Source: Campylobacter subantarcticus LMG 24377 (GTDB taxonomy: Bacteria; Campylobacterota; Campylobacteria; Campylobacterales; Campylobacteraceae). From it: a DNA stretch of 64,000 nucleotides. Below are positions 38,701 to 52,390 of the stretch, in pieces. The notes beneath the pieces were generated by a model. That model did no database searches, had not been told where the DNA came from, and saw nothing but the letters and a program-made list of their open reading frames with translations. Position 1 is the stretch's first letter. Every line of letters begins with the position of its first letter. Position numbers and translations under genes: made by a program. Location: the NCBI RefSeq assembly GCF_000816305.1, contig NZ_CP007773.1:1674001-1738000 (forward strand). Direction: 5' to 3'.

Positions 38701-41220
38701 ATGGGACTAGATAGAAGAAAATTTTTAAAAATCGGAGCGGGTTTAAGCGTGCTACCTTTGGTGCCTAGTTTGGCTATGGGTAAAAGTGTGAAAGCTTCTA
38801 GTATAAATTCAGGATTAGTAAAAAACGGCACAGTGATCACCGCAGCACATTGGGGAATTTTAAAACTTACTATCAAAGATGGAGTAGTTGTTAAAAGTGA
38901 GCCTTGGGAAAAGGTTACGCAAATGGACAATCCTTTGCAGCATTACACCCCTGATATGATCTATCAATCTCGTGTAAAATACCCTTATGTAAGAAAAAGC
39001 TACCTTGCAAACCCTGACAGCCCAAAACCAGAGCTTAGAGGTAAAGAAGAATTTGTTCGTGTGAGCTATGATGAGGCGATCAAGCTGATCGCTAGAGAGC
39101 TTAAAAAAACAAGAGAGAAAAAAGGCACTCAAGCGATTTTTGGCGGTAGCTATGGTTGGAAATCAAGCGGAAATATGCAAAATTGTAGAATTTTACTGCA
39201 TAGGTTTTTAAATGTAACCGGTGGGTTTGTCGGAACTACGGGCGATTACTCAACCGGTGCTTCTCAAGTGATCATGCCTTATGTTGTAGGGTCTATTGAA
39301 GTATATGAGCAGCAAACATCTTGGGAAAACATCTTAGAGCATTCTAAATGCGTTGTCATTTGGGGTGCCAACCCTCTTGCAACCTTAAGGATAGCGTGGA
39401 CTTCAAGCGATCAAAGAGGTTTGCAGTATTTTGAAAAATTAAAAAATAGCAAAATCAAGGTTATTTGTATAGATCCTATCAAAACAGAAACTGCTAAATT
39501 TTTAAACGCGCAATGGATCGCACCTAAGCCAAATACCGATGTTGCTATGATGCTTGGTATGGCTAGTCACTTGATCGAGAAAAATAAAGTAAATTATGAA
39601 TTCTTAGAAACCTATACTAGTGGTTTTGATAAATTTAAAGCATATTTAGATGGTAAAAAAGATGGTGTAAAAAAAGATGTAAAATGGGCAAGTAAAATTT
39701 GTGGAATCGATGAAAAAACAATCAAATCTCTTGCTGAAAGCTTCTATGATAATCCTACTATGATCATGAGTGGTTGGGGTATGCAAAGGGTACACCATGG
39801 CGAACAACCTCACTGGATGTTGGTCACTCTTGCTTCAATGATCGGGCAAATTGGCACCAAAGGAGGTGGCTTTGGCTTAAGCTATCATTACAGTAATGGT
39901 GGCGTTCCTTCGTGTAAAGGTGGAGTGATCGGAGGGATCACTGCTGGTGCTGTGGGAATTTGGGAAAATGGAAAATTTAAAGGTCTTCCAAAAGCAGGTG
40001 CTACTCAAAGTGGTGCTGAATGGCTACAAAATGCCGCTAGCTACTCTTTTCCTGTAGCTAGGATAGCAGATGCCTTGCTTAACCCTGGCAAAACCATAGA
40101 CAACAATGGAGCAAAGATCACTTACCCTGATATAGACTTTATATACTGGGCGGGTGGAAATCCTCTTGTACACCACCAAGATACCAATACAAACGTAAAA
40201 GCATGGCAAAAACCAAGAACGGTAGTGGTAAATGAAATTTACTGGACTCCAACAGCCAAAATGGCAGATATCATCATGCCTGCTACGAGTTCTTACGAAA
40301 GAGATGATATCACTATGACAGGAGATTATTCTAATATGAATATCGCTCCGATGAAACAAGCAGTTTTACCTATAGGCGAGAGTAAAGATGACTATGAAAT
40401 TTTTTCAGATATTTGCAAAGTATATGGAGATGATGTATTTAATGCTTATACCGAAAATGGCAAAAAAGCTAAAGATTTCATCAAAGAATACTACAATAGC
40501 GCTTTAAAACAAACTCAAGCTTATGGAGATGTTTTTGAAACACCTATGCCTAGTTTTGAAGAGTTTTGGGCAAAAAATGAGCCGATTACTTTTTCTCCAA
40601 CCATAGAAAGCATGGAGTGGGTTAGATTTTCAGAGTTTATCGAAGATCCTATTTTAAATGCACTAGGCACCGAATCAGGCTTGATAGAAATTTACTCTAA
40701 TACTATCGAAAAATACAACTATAAAGACTGCAAAGCACACCCTACATGGATGGAGCCGATAGAATGGTTAGGAAATGCCACTAAAGAAGCACCTTTTCAT
40801 CTTTTAACCAATCACCCAACCAACAGACTGCATTCGCAAATGTGCCATACATCATTACGCGATAAATACGCAGTGAAAGGAAGAGAGCCTATTTTGATCA
40901 ATCCTGCTGATGCTAAAAAGCTAGGCATTAAAAATGGCGATGTTGTAAGAGTGTTTAACAAAAGAGGTCAAACCCTAGCGGGCGCTGTGGTAACAAAAGA
41001 CATCATGCCAAATGTAGTAAGACTTTGTGAAGGTGGCTGGTACGATCCTGATGAAAATGGCATGTGTAAGTATGGTAATGTGAATGTTTTAACCATAGAT
41101 ATGCCAACTTCTGAACTTGCAAATGGCAATATCTCGCATACAGCTTTAGTAAACATAGAAAAGTATAATTCTTCTTTACCAGAAGTTACGGCGTTTTCTG
41201 CTCCAAAAGGCGCACAGTAA
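38701..41220 (+). CDS. torA: TorA-type TMAO/DMSO reductase (molybdopterin)
   Basis: Periplasmic molybdoenzyme of 839 residues of the DMSO reductase family. The start at 38701 puts a twin-arginine signal at the N-terminus (DRRKFLKIGAG). YSTGASQVIMPYVVGS near residue 190 contains the serine that ligates Mo in TorA/DorA/BisC enzymes, with no N-terminal 4Fe-4S cysteines, which also fits TorA. Later motifs include IWGANPLATLRIAWT and MIMSGWGMQRVHHGEQPHWM. In Campylobacter this enzyme reduces TMAO and DMSO with electrons from the menaquinone pool. One base separates it from the cytochrome gene, and AAGGAGG lies at its end. Confidence 0.9.
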   Translation: MGLDRRKFLKIGAGLSVLPLVPSLAMGKSVKASSINSGLVKNGTVITAAHWGILKLTIKDGVVVKSEPWEKVTQMDNPLQHYTPDMIYQSRVKYPYVRKSYLANPDSPKPELRGKEEFVRVSYDEAIKLIARELKKTREKKGTQAIFGGSYGWKSSGNMQNCRILLHRFLNVTGGFVGTTGDYSTGASQVIMPYVVGSIEVYEQQTSWENILEHSKCVVIWGANPLATLRIAWTSSDQRGLQYFEKLKNSKIKVICIDPIKTETAKFLNAQWIAPKPNTDVAMMLGMASHLIEKNKVNYEFLETYTSGFDKFKAYLDGKKDGVKKDVKWASKICGIDEKTIKSLAESFYDNPTMIMSGWGMQRVHHGEQPHWMLVTLASMIGQIGTKGGGFGLSYHYSNGGVPSCKGGVIGGITAGAVGIWENGKFKGLPKAGATQSGAEWLQNAASYSFPVARIADALLNPGKTIDNNGAKITYPDIDFIYWAGGNPLVHHQDTNTNVKAWQKPRTVVVNEIYWTPTAKMADIIMPATSSYERDDITMTGDYSNMNIAPMKQAVLPIGESKDDYEIFSDICKVYGDDVFNAYTENGKKAKDFIKEYYNSALKQTQAYGDVFETPMPSFEEFWAKNEPITFSPTIESMEWVRFSEFIEDPILNALGTESGLIEIYSNTIEKYNYKDCKAHPTWMEPIEWLGNATKEAPFHLLTNHPTNRLHSQMCHTSLRDKYAVKGREPILINPADAKKLGIKNGDVVRVFNKRGQTLAGAVVTKDIMPNVVRLCEGGWYDPDENGMCKYGNVNVLTIDMPTSELANGNISHTALVNIEKYNSSLPEVTAFSAPKGAQ

Positions 41221-41224
41221 CGTT

Positions 41225-41261
41225 AACTTTTCCTTAGAAAATCTAAGGAAAAGTTTTATTT
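41225..41261 (+). terminator. Rho-independent terminator of the tor operon
   Basis: A perfect 13-bp stem (41225-41237 with 41243-41255) and 5-base loop begins 5 bases after the torA stop codon and is followed by TTATTT. This is the strongest terminator-like hairpin noted in the window. Confidence 0.85.
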
Positions 41262-41351
41262 ACCTCTCCAACTCCTGCTCCACCACTTAAAAATATAATC
41301 GCCTTGTGAAAATCTGTTATTTTCTAAATTTTGCTTTTATATGAACTACAT

Positions 41352-42747
41352 TTAGTTTAATATATTTTTGACATCTTTGTATACTAGCTTTATAGGTGTT
41401 TTATTAAAAAATCGTTTAAAAATTTTAACAAAATCTTTTGTAGAATTTTGATTTTCAATCAACCAATAAATAAAAGCATATTCCCCTTCTAATTTTTCAT
41501 TATTTATCAATTTATCACAATAATAATGGTTTTGATACTTTCTGATATTTTCTTCTTTAGTATCTTTGAATGATTTTAAACATTCTTTATATTTTTCATT
41601 TTCTACATCTTCATTACTATCGTTTGATATTTCAAATGTTAGTCCAAAAGTATCATAATGACTTTTTTTAAAATACAAATATACACAAGGATATAAACTT
41701 TCATCTTTGCAAGATTTAGGATAAAATGCAAATACACCGTGATTGACGCGATTTTCTTTTAATTTATTACCAATAAAAATTATATTGTCTATTTTAATTT
41801 CTATATGTTTTAAATTGTCAAAAAATTCTTCTATTATGTATTCACAAATACTATTCCATTTATGCTGGATGATACTTTTGGCTTTTTTATAATCTTGTTC
41901 GTTTAAATTTTTAAGCTCTGATTTATTTTTATTGTATCTATATAAAATCATAGCATTGTTTAAATTTTGCATTTTTGTTTTTGTATCTTTTTTAAAAATA
42001 AATTCTAATACATCATCTCTTTGAATATACTCATTTGTTATATACCATTGTAAAATATTTTTGATTGAGAGTAAAAATAATATTTTGTATATCTAGTATG
42101 AAATTTTGATTTTTGATTAACTTTTCTTCGTATATTTTTACACATTCACAAATCCATTCTTTAATCCACATGTAATCCATTTTAAAATAATGACTAATAT
42201 TGTTTTTATTTTTGTCTTTAATCCAATTTTCTTTTATAATAAAATTTCCTAAACTATAATCACTAGGGCTAGCACACTCATCTTGATGCAAATATATAGT
42301 CAATATATTTTTATAGCAATCTTCTATATTTTTAATATTCTTTCTTATAAAATTAATATAATCTTTCAATTGATTTTTTTGATCTTTTGCATAAATTTTA
42401 TTTTCTATTATGATATATCTTTTATCACTTAATATTATTAAAATATCTATTCTTCTATTATCTTTAATACAGGCTTCTGTTTCTATACCTTTTATATCTT
42501 CTATGTTTAAATTTTCAAATTCAGTATTTTTTAAACTTTTGCCAAGTTTTTCTAAAAATATTTTTGCAAAATTTTTTTGATAATGCCCTTTGTCTATATC
42601 AATCAAATAAGCTATAAATTTAGAATGATAATTTTCTTTCTCCTCAACACCCAAAGCTTCAAATATATTTATATCACTCAAGCCATTATTTACATCTTGT
42701 TCAAATTTCACACTTTCTTTAAGTAATTTCTTAATAAATTTTTCCAT
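41352..42747 (-). pseudogene. PD-(D/E)XK nuclease family gene split by a one-base frameshift
   Basis: Two minus-strand frames make up one gene. The upstream part (42031-42747, 238 residues) has the nuclease pattern RRIDILIILSD...YIIIENKIYAKDQ, with D and E-X-K, as in PDDEXK_4 proteins. The downstream part (41352-41972 by its first ATG) is open further upstream and joins it: removing one A from an A5 run (T5 on plus near 42056) gives LNQNILQWYITNEYIQRDDVLEF and one product of about 464 residues, a normal family length. It may be a real pseudogene, a contingency event or a sequencing error. No partner gene is seen, so any role in defence is speculative. Confidence 0.75.
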
Positions 42748-43107
42748 GCTTCACCTTGTACAACTTTACACTTTTACAAACATTACTTCAAAATTATCTT
42801 ACAAATTTAAAAAACACAATTTATTATAATAAATATTATTTTCTAATTTTTTTAATATTATAAAAATCATCAATAATCTCACATCATATGTAAAAATTAA
42901 TTATTTAATTTACATTTACTAGATAATTCTTTTTACAATTAACCAACCCACAAACATAAATCAAAAAACTAAAAATCTTTAAATAAACAAAAAATACCTC
43001 CAAAAAAAATACTTTAATTATAATCTTTATCATTTCTATATAAAAATCATGCATCTTTGTAAAAAACTAAAATCATAATCAACGAGCTTTTTTATTTTTT
43101 GCCCGCC
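42748..43107. other. A/T-rich stretch without genes
   Basis: These 360 bases between the nuclease gene and the tandem repeats are very A/T-rich. No gene, RNA gene or strong hairpin is visible. They would include the promoter of the nuclease gene and possibly the end of the rRNA transcript. Confidence 0.5.
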
Positions 43108-43134
43108 AAACTAATCAAACTAATCAAACTAATC
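43108..43134. repeat. three copies of a 9-bp tandem repeat
   Basis: The unit AAACTAATC is present three times without a gap. It lies 67 bases from the much longer 9-bp array that follows and has a different unit sequence. Confidence 0.9.
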
Positions 43135-43199
43135 CACCACAAGCAATAAAAACTAAACCACTAAACACCAAAAAACTATAAATAATTCATGATCGCACC

Positions 43200-43336
<137 letters not shown>

Positions 43337-43528
43337 CTACTTTTCACAACTATCTCTTAAAAGCTCTTTATTATAATTAATCACTTTCCTAGAAAGATAT
43401 TCATTACATAAAAACCATAAAGAAATAAATTATAAAACTATAAAAACTATCACTAATTAAAAAAGTAAAGAATAAACTAATTAAGGATTTATCTAAGTAA
43501 TAAGTAAGAATAATAAGAGAATTAACAA

Positions 43529-43644
43529 GTCCGCAATGAGCTACTTTCCCCATGCCAGTAAGGCGTAGTATCATCACCCACGATGTGCTTAGCTTCTTGG
43601 TTCGGGATGGAGCAAGGCGTCTCCACATCTGTATAATCACGGAC
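43529..43644 (-). rRNA. rrf: 5S ribosomal RNA
   Basis: About 116 bases with self-complementary ends (GTCCG at the 5' end, CGGAC at the 3' end). The internal sequence includes the conserved loop region around GCTCCATCCCGAACC on the minus strand. It is the last gene of the operon. Confidence 0.93.
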
Positions 43645-43817
43645 ATTGTTATTTAAATATTCTATTTAAACTTTATACTATTTTTATCAAGAATACTTAA
43701 AAAACAATGTTAAGAGCAAGTTCTAATATAAACTTTACTTGTAAGATTTTATAAACTAAAAATATAATTTTTATACAAACATTTCATATAAAAATATTCA
43801 AAGCTTTATTAAAAACC

Positions 43818-43835
43818 TTAACAAGGAAGTGATGC
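43818..43835 (-). other. 23S rRNA processing stem, 3' half
   Basis: These 18 bases are an exact inverted copy of 46769-46786, so the two pair in the precursor and bring the ends of 23S together. Such stems are cut by RNase III. Confidence 0.8.
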
Positions 43836-43844
43836 TTAAATAAG

Positions 43845-46750
<2,906 letters not shown>

Positions 46751-46768
46751 TTAAATTCATTCTAAAAC

Positions 46769-46786
46769 GCATCACTTCCTTGTTAA
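46769..46786 (-). other. 23S rRNA processing stem, 5' half
   Basis: Exact inverted copy of 43818-43835, located about 20-25 bases upstream of the 23S 5' end in the transcript. Confidence 0.8.
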
Positions 46787-46789
46787 AGT

Positions 46790-47232
46790 TTTTATGATAA
46801 GACTTTACTATCTTAAGACGGAAAGCATTTAAACACTTAACAAAACTAAAAAACATTAGTCTAATAAGCTGTGAGTTTAAAACTTGTCTTTAACTAAAAG
46901 CTAAAGAAAAGATAGTTAGGTTTTATCCTTTAACAAGTCCTGTAAAATTGTTTTTATTAAAACTTGCTTGTGACTCTTAACAATGATAATTCAAATAACG
47001 TTAAATAAACAATAACCAATAAAATATTTTAAATAATTATCATAAAAAATAAATCATATGTTTATGTTTTATTTATATAGGTCTTAAAACCTAAAGGAAG
47101 TATATATCAAGAGTTTAAATAATTTAAAAATATAATAAATAAAGTAAAATGCTTTATATTCTTATTTTATTTAGCTATATACTTACTTTAAGTTTTAAAA
47201 CTTTATTTATGATTGATAAACAAATCTTTTTA
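46790..47232. other. spacer between 23S and tRNA-Ile
   Basis: About 440 bases of A/T-rich transcribed spacer. No further tRNA or gene is seen. Confidence 0.7.
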
Positions 47233-47309
47233 TGGTGGGCCTAACAAGACTTGAACTTGTGACCTCACCCTTATCAGGGGTGCACTCTAACCAGCTGAGC
47301 TATAGGCCC
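47233..47309 (-). tRNA. tRNA-Ile (GAU)
   Basis: 77 bases with encoded CCA; acceptor GGGCCTA pairs with TAGGCCC. The anticodon loop CTGATAA gives anticodon GAT. It lies in the rRNA spacer, as usual in Campylobacter. Confidence 0.97.
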
Positions 47310-47317
47310 TTAATAAA

Positions 47318-47393
47318 TGGTGGAGAATAGCGGGATCGAACCGCTGACCTCCTGCGTGCAAAGCAGGCGCTCTCCCAGCTGAGCTAATTCCCC
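47318..47393 (-). tRNA. tRNA-Ala (UGC)
   Basis: 76 bases with encoded CCA; anticodon loop TTTGCAC gives TGC. It is next to tRNA-Ile in the rRNA spacer. Confidence 0.97.
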
Positions 47394-47408
47394 AAAATTA
47401 GCTTTTCA

Positions 47409-47427
47409 TCAATCTTTGAAATCTAAA
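47409..47427 (-). other. 16S rRNA processing stem, 3' half
   Basis: These 19 bases are the exact inverted copy of 49123-49141 upstream of 16S, forming the long stem that RNase III cuts to release pre-16S. Confidence 0.8.
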
Positions 47428-47485
47428 CAAGGATGATTGAGTTTATATGAACTGATAGTTGTGAGACTTATCAGTTTGTACTCTA

Positions 47486-48998
<1,513 letters not shown>

Positions 48999-49122
48999 AA
49001 AAATAATTGGATAAGTTTAATCTTTTTCTTCAAAGAAAAAGTATTTTAAAGATTAAAAAATAATCTTTTATTTTAATTGAAGATTTACATTAAAGTAAAT
49101 CTCTGGCTCAATCGATCACTTA

Positions 49123-49141
49123 TTTAGATTTCAAAGATTGA
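49123..49141 (-). other. 16S rRNA processing stem, 5' half
   Basis: Exact inverted copy of 47409-47427, about 125 bases upstream of the 16S 5' end in the leader. Confidence 0.8.
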
Positions 49142-49170
49142 CTATAAGATTTGATTAACAATATTAATAA

Positions 49171-49181
49171 TTTAAAGAACA
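49171..49181 (-). promoter_or_regulatory. boxA-like antitermination element in the rRNA leader
   Basis: On the minus strand the sequence is TGTTCTTTAAA, close to the boxA consensus TGCTCTTTAACA bound by NusB/NusE. It lies between the promoter and 16S, as expected for an rRNA leader. Confidence 0.65.
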
Positions 49182-49249
49182 AATACTAAAAAATTAAGAC
49201 GAAAAATCTTAGCTTTTTTTAAAACCCTTTCATTTAAAAAGGAAATGAA

Positions 49250-49258
49250 ATTATAGCA
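49250..49258 (-). promoter_or_regulatory. rRNA operon promoter, extended -10
   Basis: The minus strand reads TTGCTATAAT, an extended -10 with perfect TATAAT at 49255-49250. It lies about 250 bases upstream of 16S with boxA downstream. No consensus -35 is seen at the usual distance, as is common in Campylobacter. Confidence 0.7.
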
Positions 49259-49428
49259 ACAAAAGCTTAAAATTTTATTAAATGAAAAAAGAAAATGAAA
49301 GTAAAAAAGAAATTTATAGAAAGAGAAAGGAGAATTTATAAATATAGAATAATAGATATAAAAGAATATAAAAGAACTAAAATGTATTAATATAGAGTGT
49401 ATGAAGTAAAGTGTGTTTAAAAAAAAAA

Positions 49429-49439
49429 GGGGGGGGGGG
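49429..49439 (+). repeat. G11 homopolymer, intergenic
   Basis: A run of 11 G directly follows a run of 10 A. G/C tracts of this length in Campylobacter are typical phase-variable contingency sequences, but here no open frame on either strand contains it. It lies between the rRNA promoter and the 3' end of a degraded gene. Confidence 0.9.
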
Positions 49440-49520
49440 ATTTAGTTAAAAAGTATTTTAAACTTCAAAACAAAATACCTTTTTTTTGTAAAAATATGTT
49501 TTCCAATAAAATAATACTTT

Positions 49521-50389
49521 TTATCCAAATAACTCCATCGCATCTTTATATGCGCTAATAAGTGAAGCCAAAGTAACAAAACCACCGATAATCAAAAAAA
49601 ACATCTCGATTTTTTTTCTTTTATCTTCTTTGATTTTTTCTATTTTTTCTTCTTCTTGATTTTGGTCTATATATAAGATGTCTACAAGATTTTCTATCTG
49701 GATTTTAAGTTCTTGATGTTGTTCTAAAATATCATAGTATTGAAATATAATTTTCCATATCGTGTGTTTTTGTTGGTAATTATAATGCACCGGATTGCTA
49801 AAAAAATATTTTAGATTAAAAGTATAAAAGTCTTTTTTTACATCGATCACATCGTGATAATTTTCTTTATCTACAATGCTTGATGTTAAATTCAAATAAT
49901 ACTCCATTTTCTCACGATATGCCAAAGAAAGAGCAAACATCGTCATAGTATCATCAAATTTACTCTCACAGTTGCTAAATTTAGCCTGAAATAAAAAAAC
50001 CTTTTTCTGAAAACACAACTTTAGCATCTGGATTATCATAACAGTTTGATTTGTCAATTTTTAAAGTAGAGCTACCCCTTAATAGTTGCGATATAGCACT
50101 ATCACTCATACTTTCATCGGTATATACTGCCATGTGATCTATCACACCTTTTTTGAATTGGCAATACTCTTGATTTACTAAAACCCCACCTTTTATACAT
50201 ATAATACATATATCAAAAATTTTATATACTACTATCGTATTCTTAGCATACTTTTGATCTTCTATATTGGTATAGATTTGTAAATTTTGTGCTAAAAAGG
50301 TATGAAAAAAAATCTTTCACTCTTGAGTCTTTTCTAAATTTAGTTTCATTGAAACTCTTGATGATTTTTACTTGATACACATTGATCAT
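49521..50389 (-). pseudogene. membrane protein gene with two homopolymer frameshifts
   Basis: Three consecutive frames join into one protein of about 285 residues. It begins at an ATG (50389) with TAGGA 6 bases upstream (MINVYQVKIIKSFNETKFRK), shifts at a T8 run (A8 on plus near 50304-50311, where T7 would restore frame), continues as HTFLAQNLQIYTNIEDQKYA, and shifts again at a T7 run near 50001 (T6 would restore frame). The rest ends in a coiled coil and a transmembrane helix (MFFLIIGGFVTLASLISAY). No known family is recognised. The frameshifts could be real decay or read errors. Confidence 0.65.
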
Positions 50390-50484
50390 GATATGTCCTA
50401 TTTTGTATATTTTATAATTTACTTTATATCACTGCAAAATTAAAATGTATTATGAAATTATATTTATAATGGGAGTTGCTAATA

Positions 50485-50509
50485 AGTGGTGCGGATGAAA
50501 GGATTTGAA
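50485..50509 (-). other. attachment site, distal end of the island
   Basis: These 25 bases repeat the 3' end of tRNA-Leu(UAG) at 59603-59627, with a 19-base exact match, one mismatch, then 5 more matching bases. It is a tRNA fragment without the rest of the gene, the usual mark of the far end of an element integrated into a tRNA gene. Confidence 0.88.
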
Positions 50510-50554
50510 ATATATAACTAAAAATAAACATCTATATTACAATATTTTTATAGT

Positions 50555-50579
50555 AGTTACCTTTTATAAGTTACCTTTT
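50555..50579 (+). other. two arm-type repeats near the distal attachment site
   Basis: AGTTACCTTTT occurs at 50555-50565 and 50569-50579, spaced 14 bases. The same motif occurs near the integrase end of the island (59379-59513), which fits arm-type binding sites for the island integrase. Confidence 0.6.
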
Positions 50580-50847
50580 TTATACAACCATATTAATCTT
50601 TATTTCTTATAAAACTTAAATAGTTTTTGAAAATTACACTTTTCAAACTTTTTTATATTTATATAAGCACCAAAGCCTTATTTTGCGATATTTTAACAAA
50701 ATGTCTTTTAAGTCTTTTTGAGGTATTTTAAGCTTATTTAGCTTAAATTGAATGTTTCACGGATTTTTGGTTTAAGTTTTCTTGCTTTTTTAAGCATTTT
50801 TGGTTTGAAACTTAAATGTATTTTTTCTAAAACTTAAAAAGTAATTT
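50580..50847. other. gene-free stretch at the island end
   Basis: A/T-rich. It contains the short inverted repeat AAGCTTATTTAGCTT near 50730 and a repeated TTTTTGGTTT segment, which may be a transcript end. No gene is seen. Confidence 0.45.
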
Positions 50848-51147
50848 TTAAAAGTTTGGTAGGTTTTCTTTGTAAATACCTAAAATAATAATTAAATCTT
50901 TTTCTTTGTCTATTTTGTAAGGTATTACATAGCCTTTAAAAATAAAATCTCTTACACTCTCATCATCAAAAGCTAAAGACTTTCTAAACTTACAAGGCAT
51001 AAAATCGAGCTTTTTTAAAACCTTATATAAATCATCTTTAAAAGCATTTTTGGCTTTTATACTTTCCTTTTTCATAATAAAGGCTAAAATAACATTTAAT
51101 TCATTTGTAAATAAATCGCATTCTGGATTTGCACTATATCCACTCAC
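50848..51147 (-). CDS. RelE/ParE-like toxin, N-terminus probably altered
   Basis: Frame of 99 residues. From about residue 14 it matches the RelE/ParE pattern of Campylobacter toxins: ELNVILAFIMKKE, a helix with FKDDLYKVLKKLDFMPCKFRKSLAFDD, then VRDFIFKGYVIPYKID and IIILGIYKENL. These toxins cleave mRNA on ribosomes or poison gyrase. The first 13 residues (GTG start, MSGYSANPECDLF) do not look like a normal family start, and no antitoxin gene is seen upstream, only a short open stretch at 51150-51270. It may be an inactivated remnant. Confidence 0.6.
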   Translation of the reverse strand: MSGYSANPECDLFTNELNVILAFIMKKESIKAKNAFKDDLYKVLKKLDFMPCKFRKSLAFDDESVRDFIFKGYVIPYKIDKEKDLIIILGIYKENLPNF

Positions 51148-51479
51148 TACCTAATAGCGTTAATTTAACCTTGTCACTTTCATAATCATTTAAAGCATTC
51201 TTATAGTTGTTATTTTCTATTGTTAAACTTAAGGGTTTAATATTAATGACCCAACTTTAAGCTAACTCATCAGTAAAATACTCTTTTCATCGTATAACAT
51301 TTTCTTAAACTTTACTTAATATAATGTAGTTTTTTAGATATTTTAAAGCTTGTTTATAGTGCAGTAGTGGAAATATTATCTATACCATAAAGGCGTATGA
51401 GTTTAACTCACACACCTTTTATTTTTACTTTTTTAAATTATAAAATAAACATAATTTAACTAAAAATCACAATTTTACA
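51148..51479. other. gene remnants or spacer upstream of the toxin gene
   Basis: The minus strand has an open stretch ending near 51136 (including NNNYKNALNDYESDKVKLTL) without a plausible start, and a 12-codon frame near 51250. These may be remains of an antitoxin or another gene. No complete gene is seen. Confidence 0.35.
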
Positions 51480-52031
51480 TTAAAAAGGATAAACATAATC
51501 TTGTTTTACTAAACCTACATTTTTAAGTCTATGAAAAACAGCTTGCTTTGAAACTTCAAATTTTGAAGCTATGAGCATTATTGCTTCTTTTGCACTTAAA
51601 TCAGGTTTTGTTTTTCTACATTCTGCTATAAAATCTTCTATTTGTCGAAGAGGCATAAGCAATTTTGCTGCGAATTGATTAGCTTTAGTTTCTATTCCAC
51701 CATATGTATTACTTCTATAAAGAGTTTCATAACTATCAATTATGGGATTTTCTATACTAGGTAAAATATCGTTAGCTAAATGCCCTAATTCGTGTGCCAA
51801 TGTAAAACGCTGTCTATTTTCGTTTTTTAGTGGATTTATCCAAATAATAGGCTCGCCTTTATCATCTACGCTAATTTGCCCCTCTGTATCAATCTTATCA
51901 AAATCAAGATTTTTAACTACATTTATACCTAATTTTTGAGCAATTTCAAACGGGTTAAATGGCGGTTCTTTCATTTCCAATAAATCTAAAATTTCATAAG
52001 GGGTTTTATCTTTTATTTCTTTATAAGTCAT
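51480..52031 (-). CDS. ImmA/IrrE-family metallopeptidase
   Basis: Soluble protein of 183 residues. The zinc-protease motif HELGH is at residues 80-84 in FTLAHELGHLANDIL, and the C-terminal part contains a short helix-turn-helix (AIMLIASKFEVSKQAVFHRLKNVGLV). Members of this family (DUF955) cleave phage or mobile-element repressors, or act as toxins with a regulator. The ATG overlaps the stop of the small membrane protein gene by 4 bases. Possible targets are the small HTH proteins of the same island, as an inference. Confidence 0.85.
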   Translation of the reverse strand: MTYKEIKDKTPYEILDLLEMKEPPFNPFEIAQKLGINVVKNLDFDKIDTEGQISVDDKGEPIIWINPLKNENRQRFTLAHELGHLANDILPSIENPIIDSYETLYRSNTYGGIETKANQFAAKLLMPLRQIEDFIAECRKTKPDLSAKEAIMLIASKFEVSKQAVFHRLKNVGLVKQDYVYPF

Positions 52032-52267
52032 TCTAAACCTCCTATTCTAGTTGATTTTTCTTGCTCTTCATCTTTAAATGCAATAATTTTGTCATTTATA
52101 TGCAAATCGACCATTTTTTCAAATTCTTCCATAAATTCGCTATTTTTTAGAATTTTATTTATAAAATCATTGCGTAATTTCTCATCTTCTATAATTTTAT
52201 CCAAAAATATATCAGTTGCCTCTTTTAATAATCTTTTTCTATCTCGATTATAATACATAGTAAGCAA
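52028..52267 (-). CDS. small membrane protein coupled to ImmA/IrrE, start codon unclear
   Basis: The conventional reading starts at TTG (52267) or ATG (52258) and gives about 79 residues (MYYNRDRKRLLKEATDIF...), but neither has a ribosome site. The same frame is open upstream to 52387 and encodes a good transmembrane segment (LNYGSLIVAIATLLIAVVTILL). AAGGG lies 7 bases before ATA (52378) and 4 before ATC (52381). So the protein probably starts there by a non-ATG codon, or the start was lost by a G-to-A change. The full protein would have about 117 residues. Overlaps the protease gene by 4 bases. Confidence 0.6.
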   Translation of the reverse strand: MLTMYYNRDRKRLLKEATDIFLDKIIEDEKLRNDFINKILKNSEFMEEFEKMVDLHINDKIIAFKDEEQEKSTRIGGLE

Positions 52268-52390
52268 TATCGTAACTACTGCTATTAATAAGGTAGCAAT
52301 AGCAACAATTAAACTTCCATAATTTAGATAAGAACTTGCAATAGCAATAATATCGGAATTAGTATAATTTGTATCTATGATAAGCCCTTA

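Noticed and set aside
38701-41220. Sulfite oxidase SorA or formate/nitrate reductase
   Set aside because: At 839 residues it is too long for SorA, and it lacks the N-terminal 4Fe-4S cysteines of formate or nitrate reductases; the serine-containing motif fits TorA.
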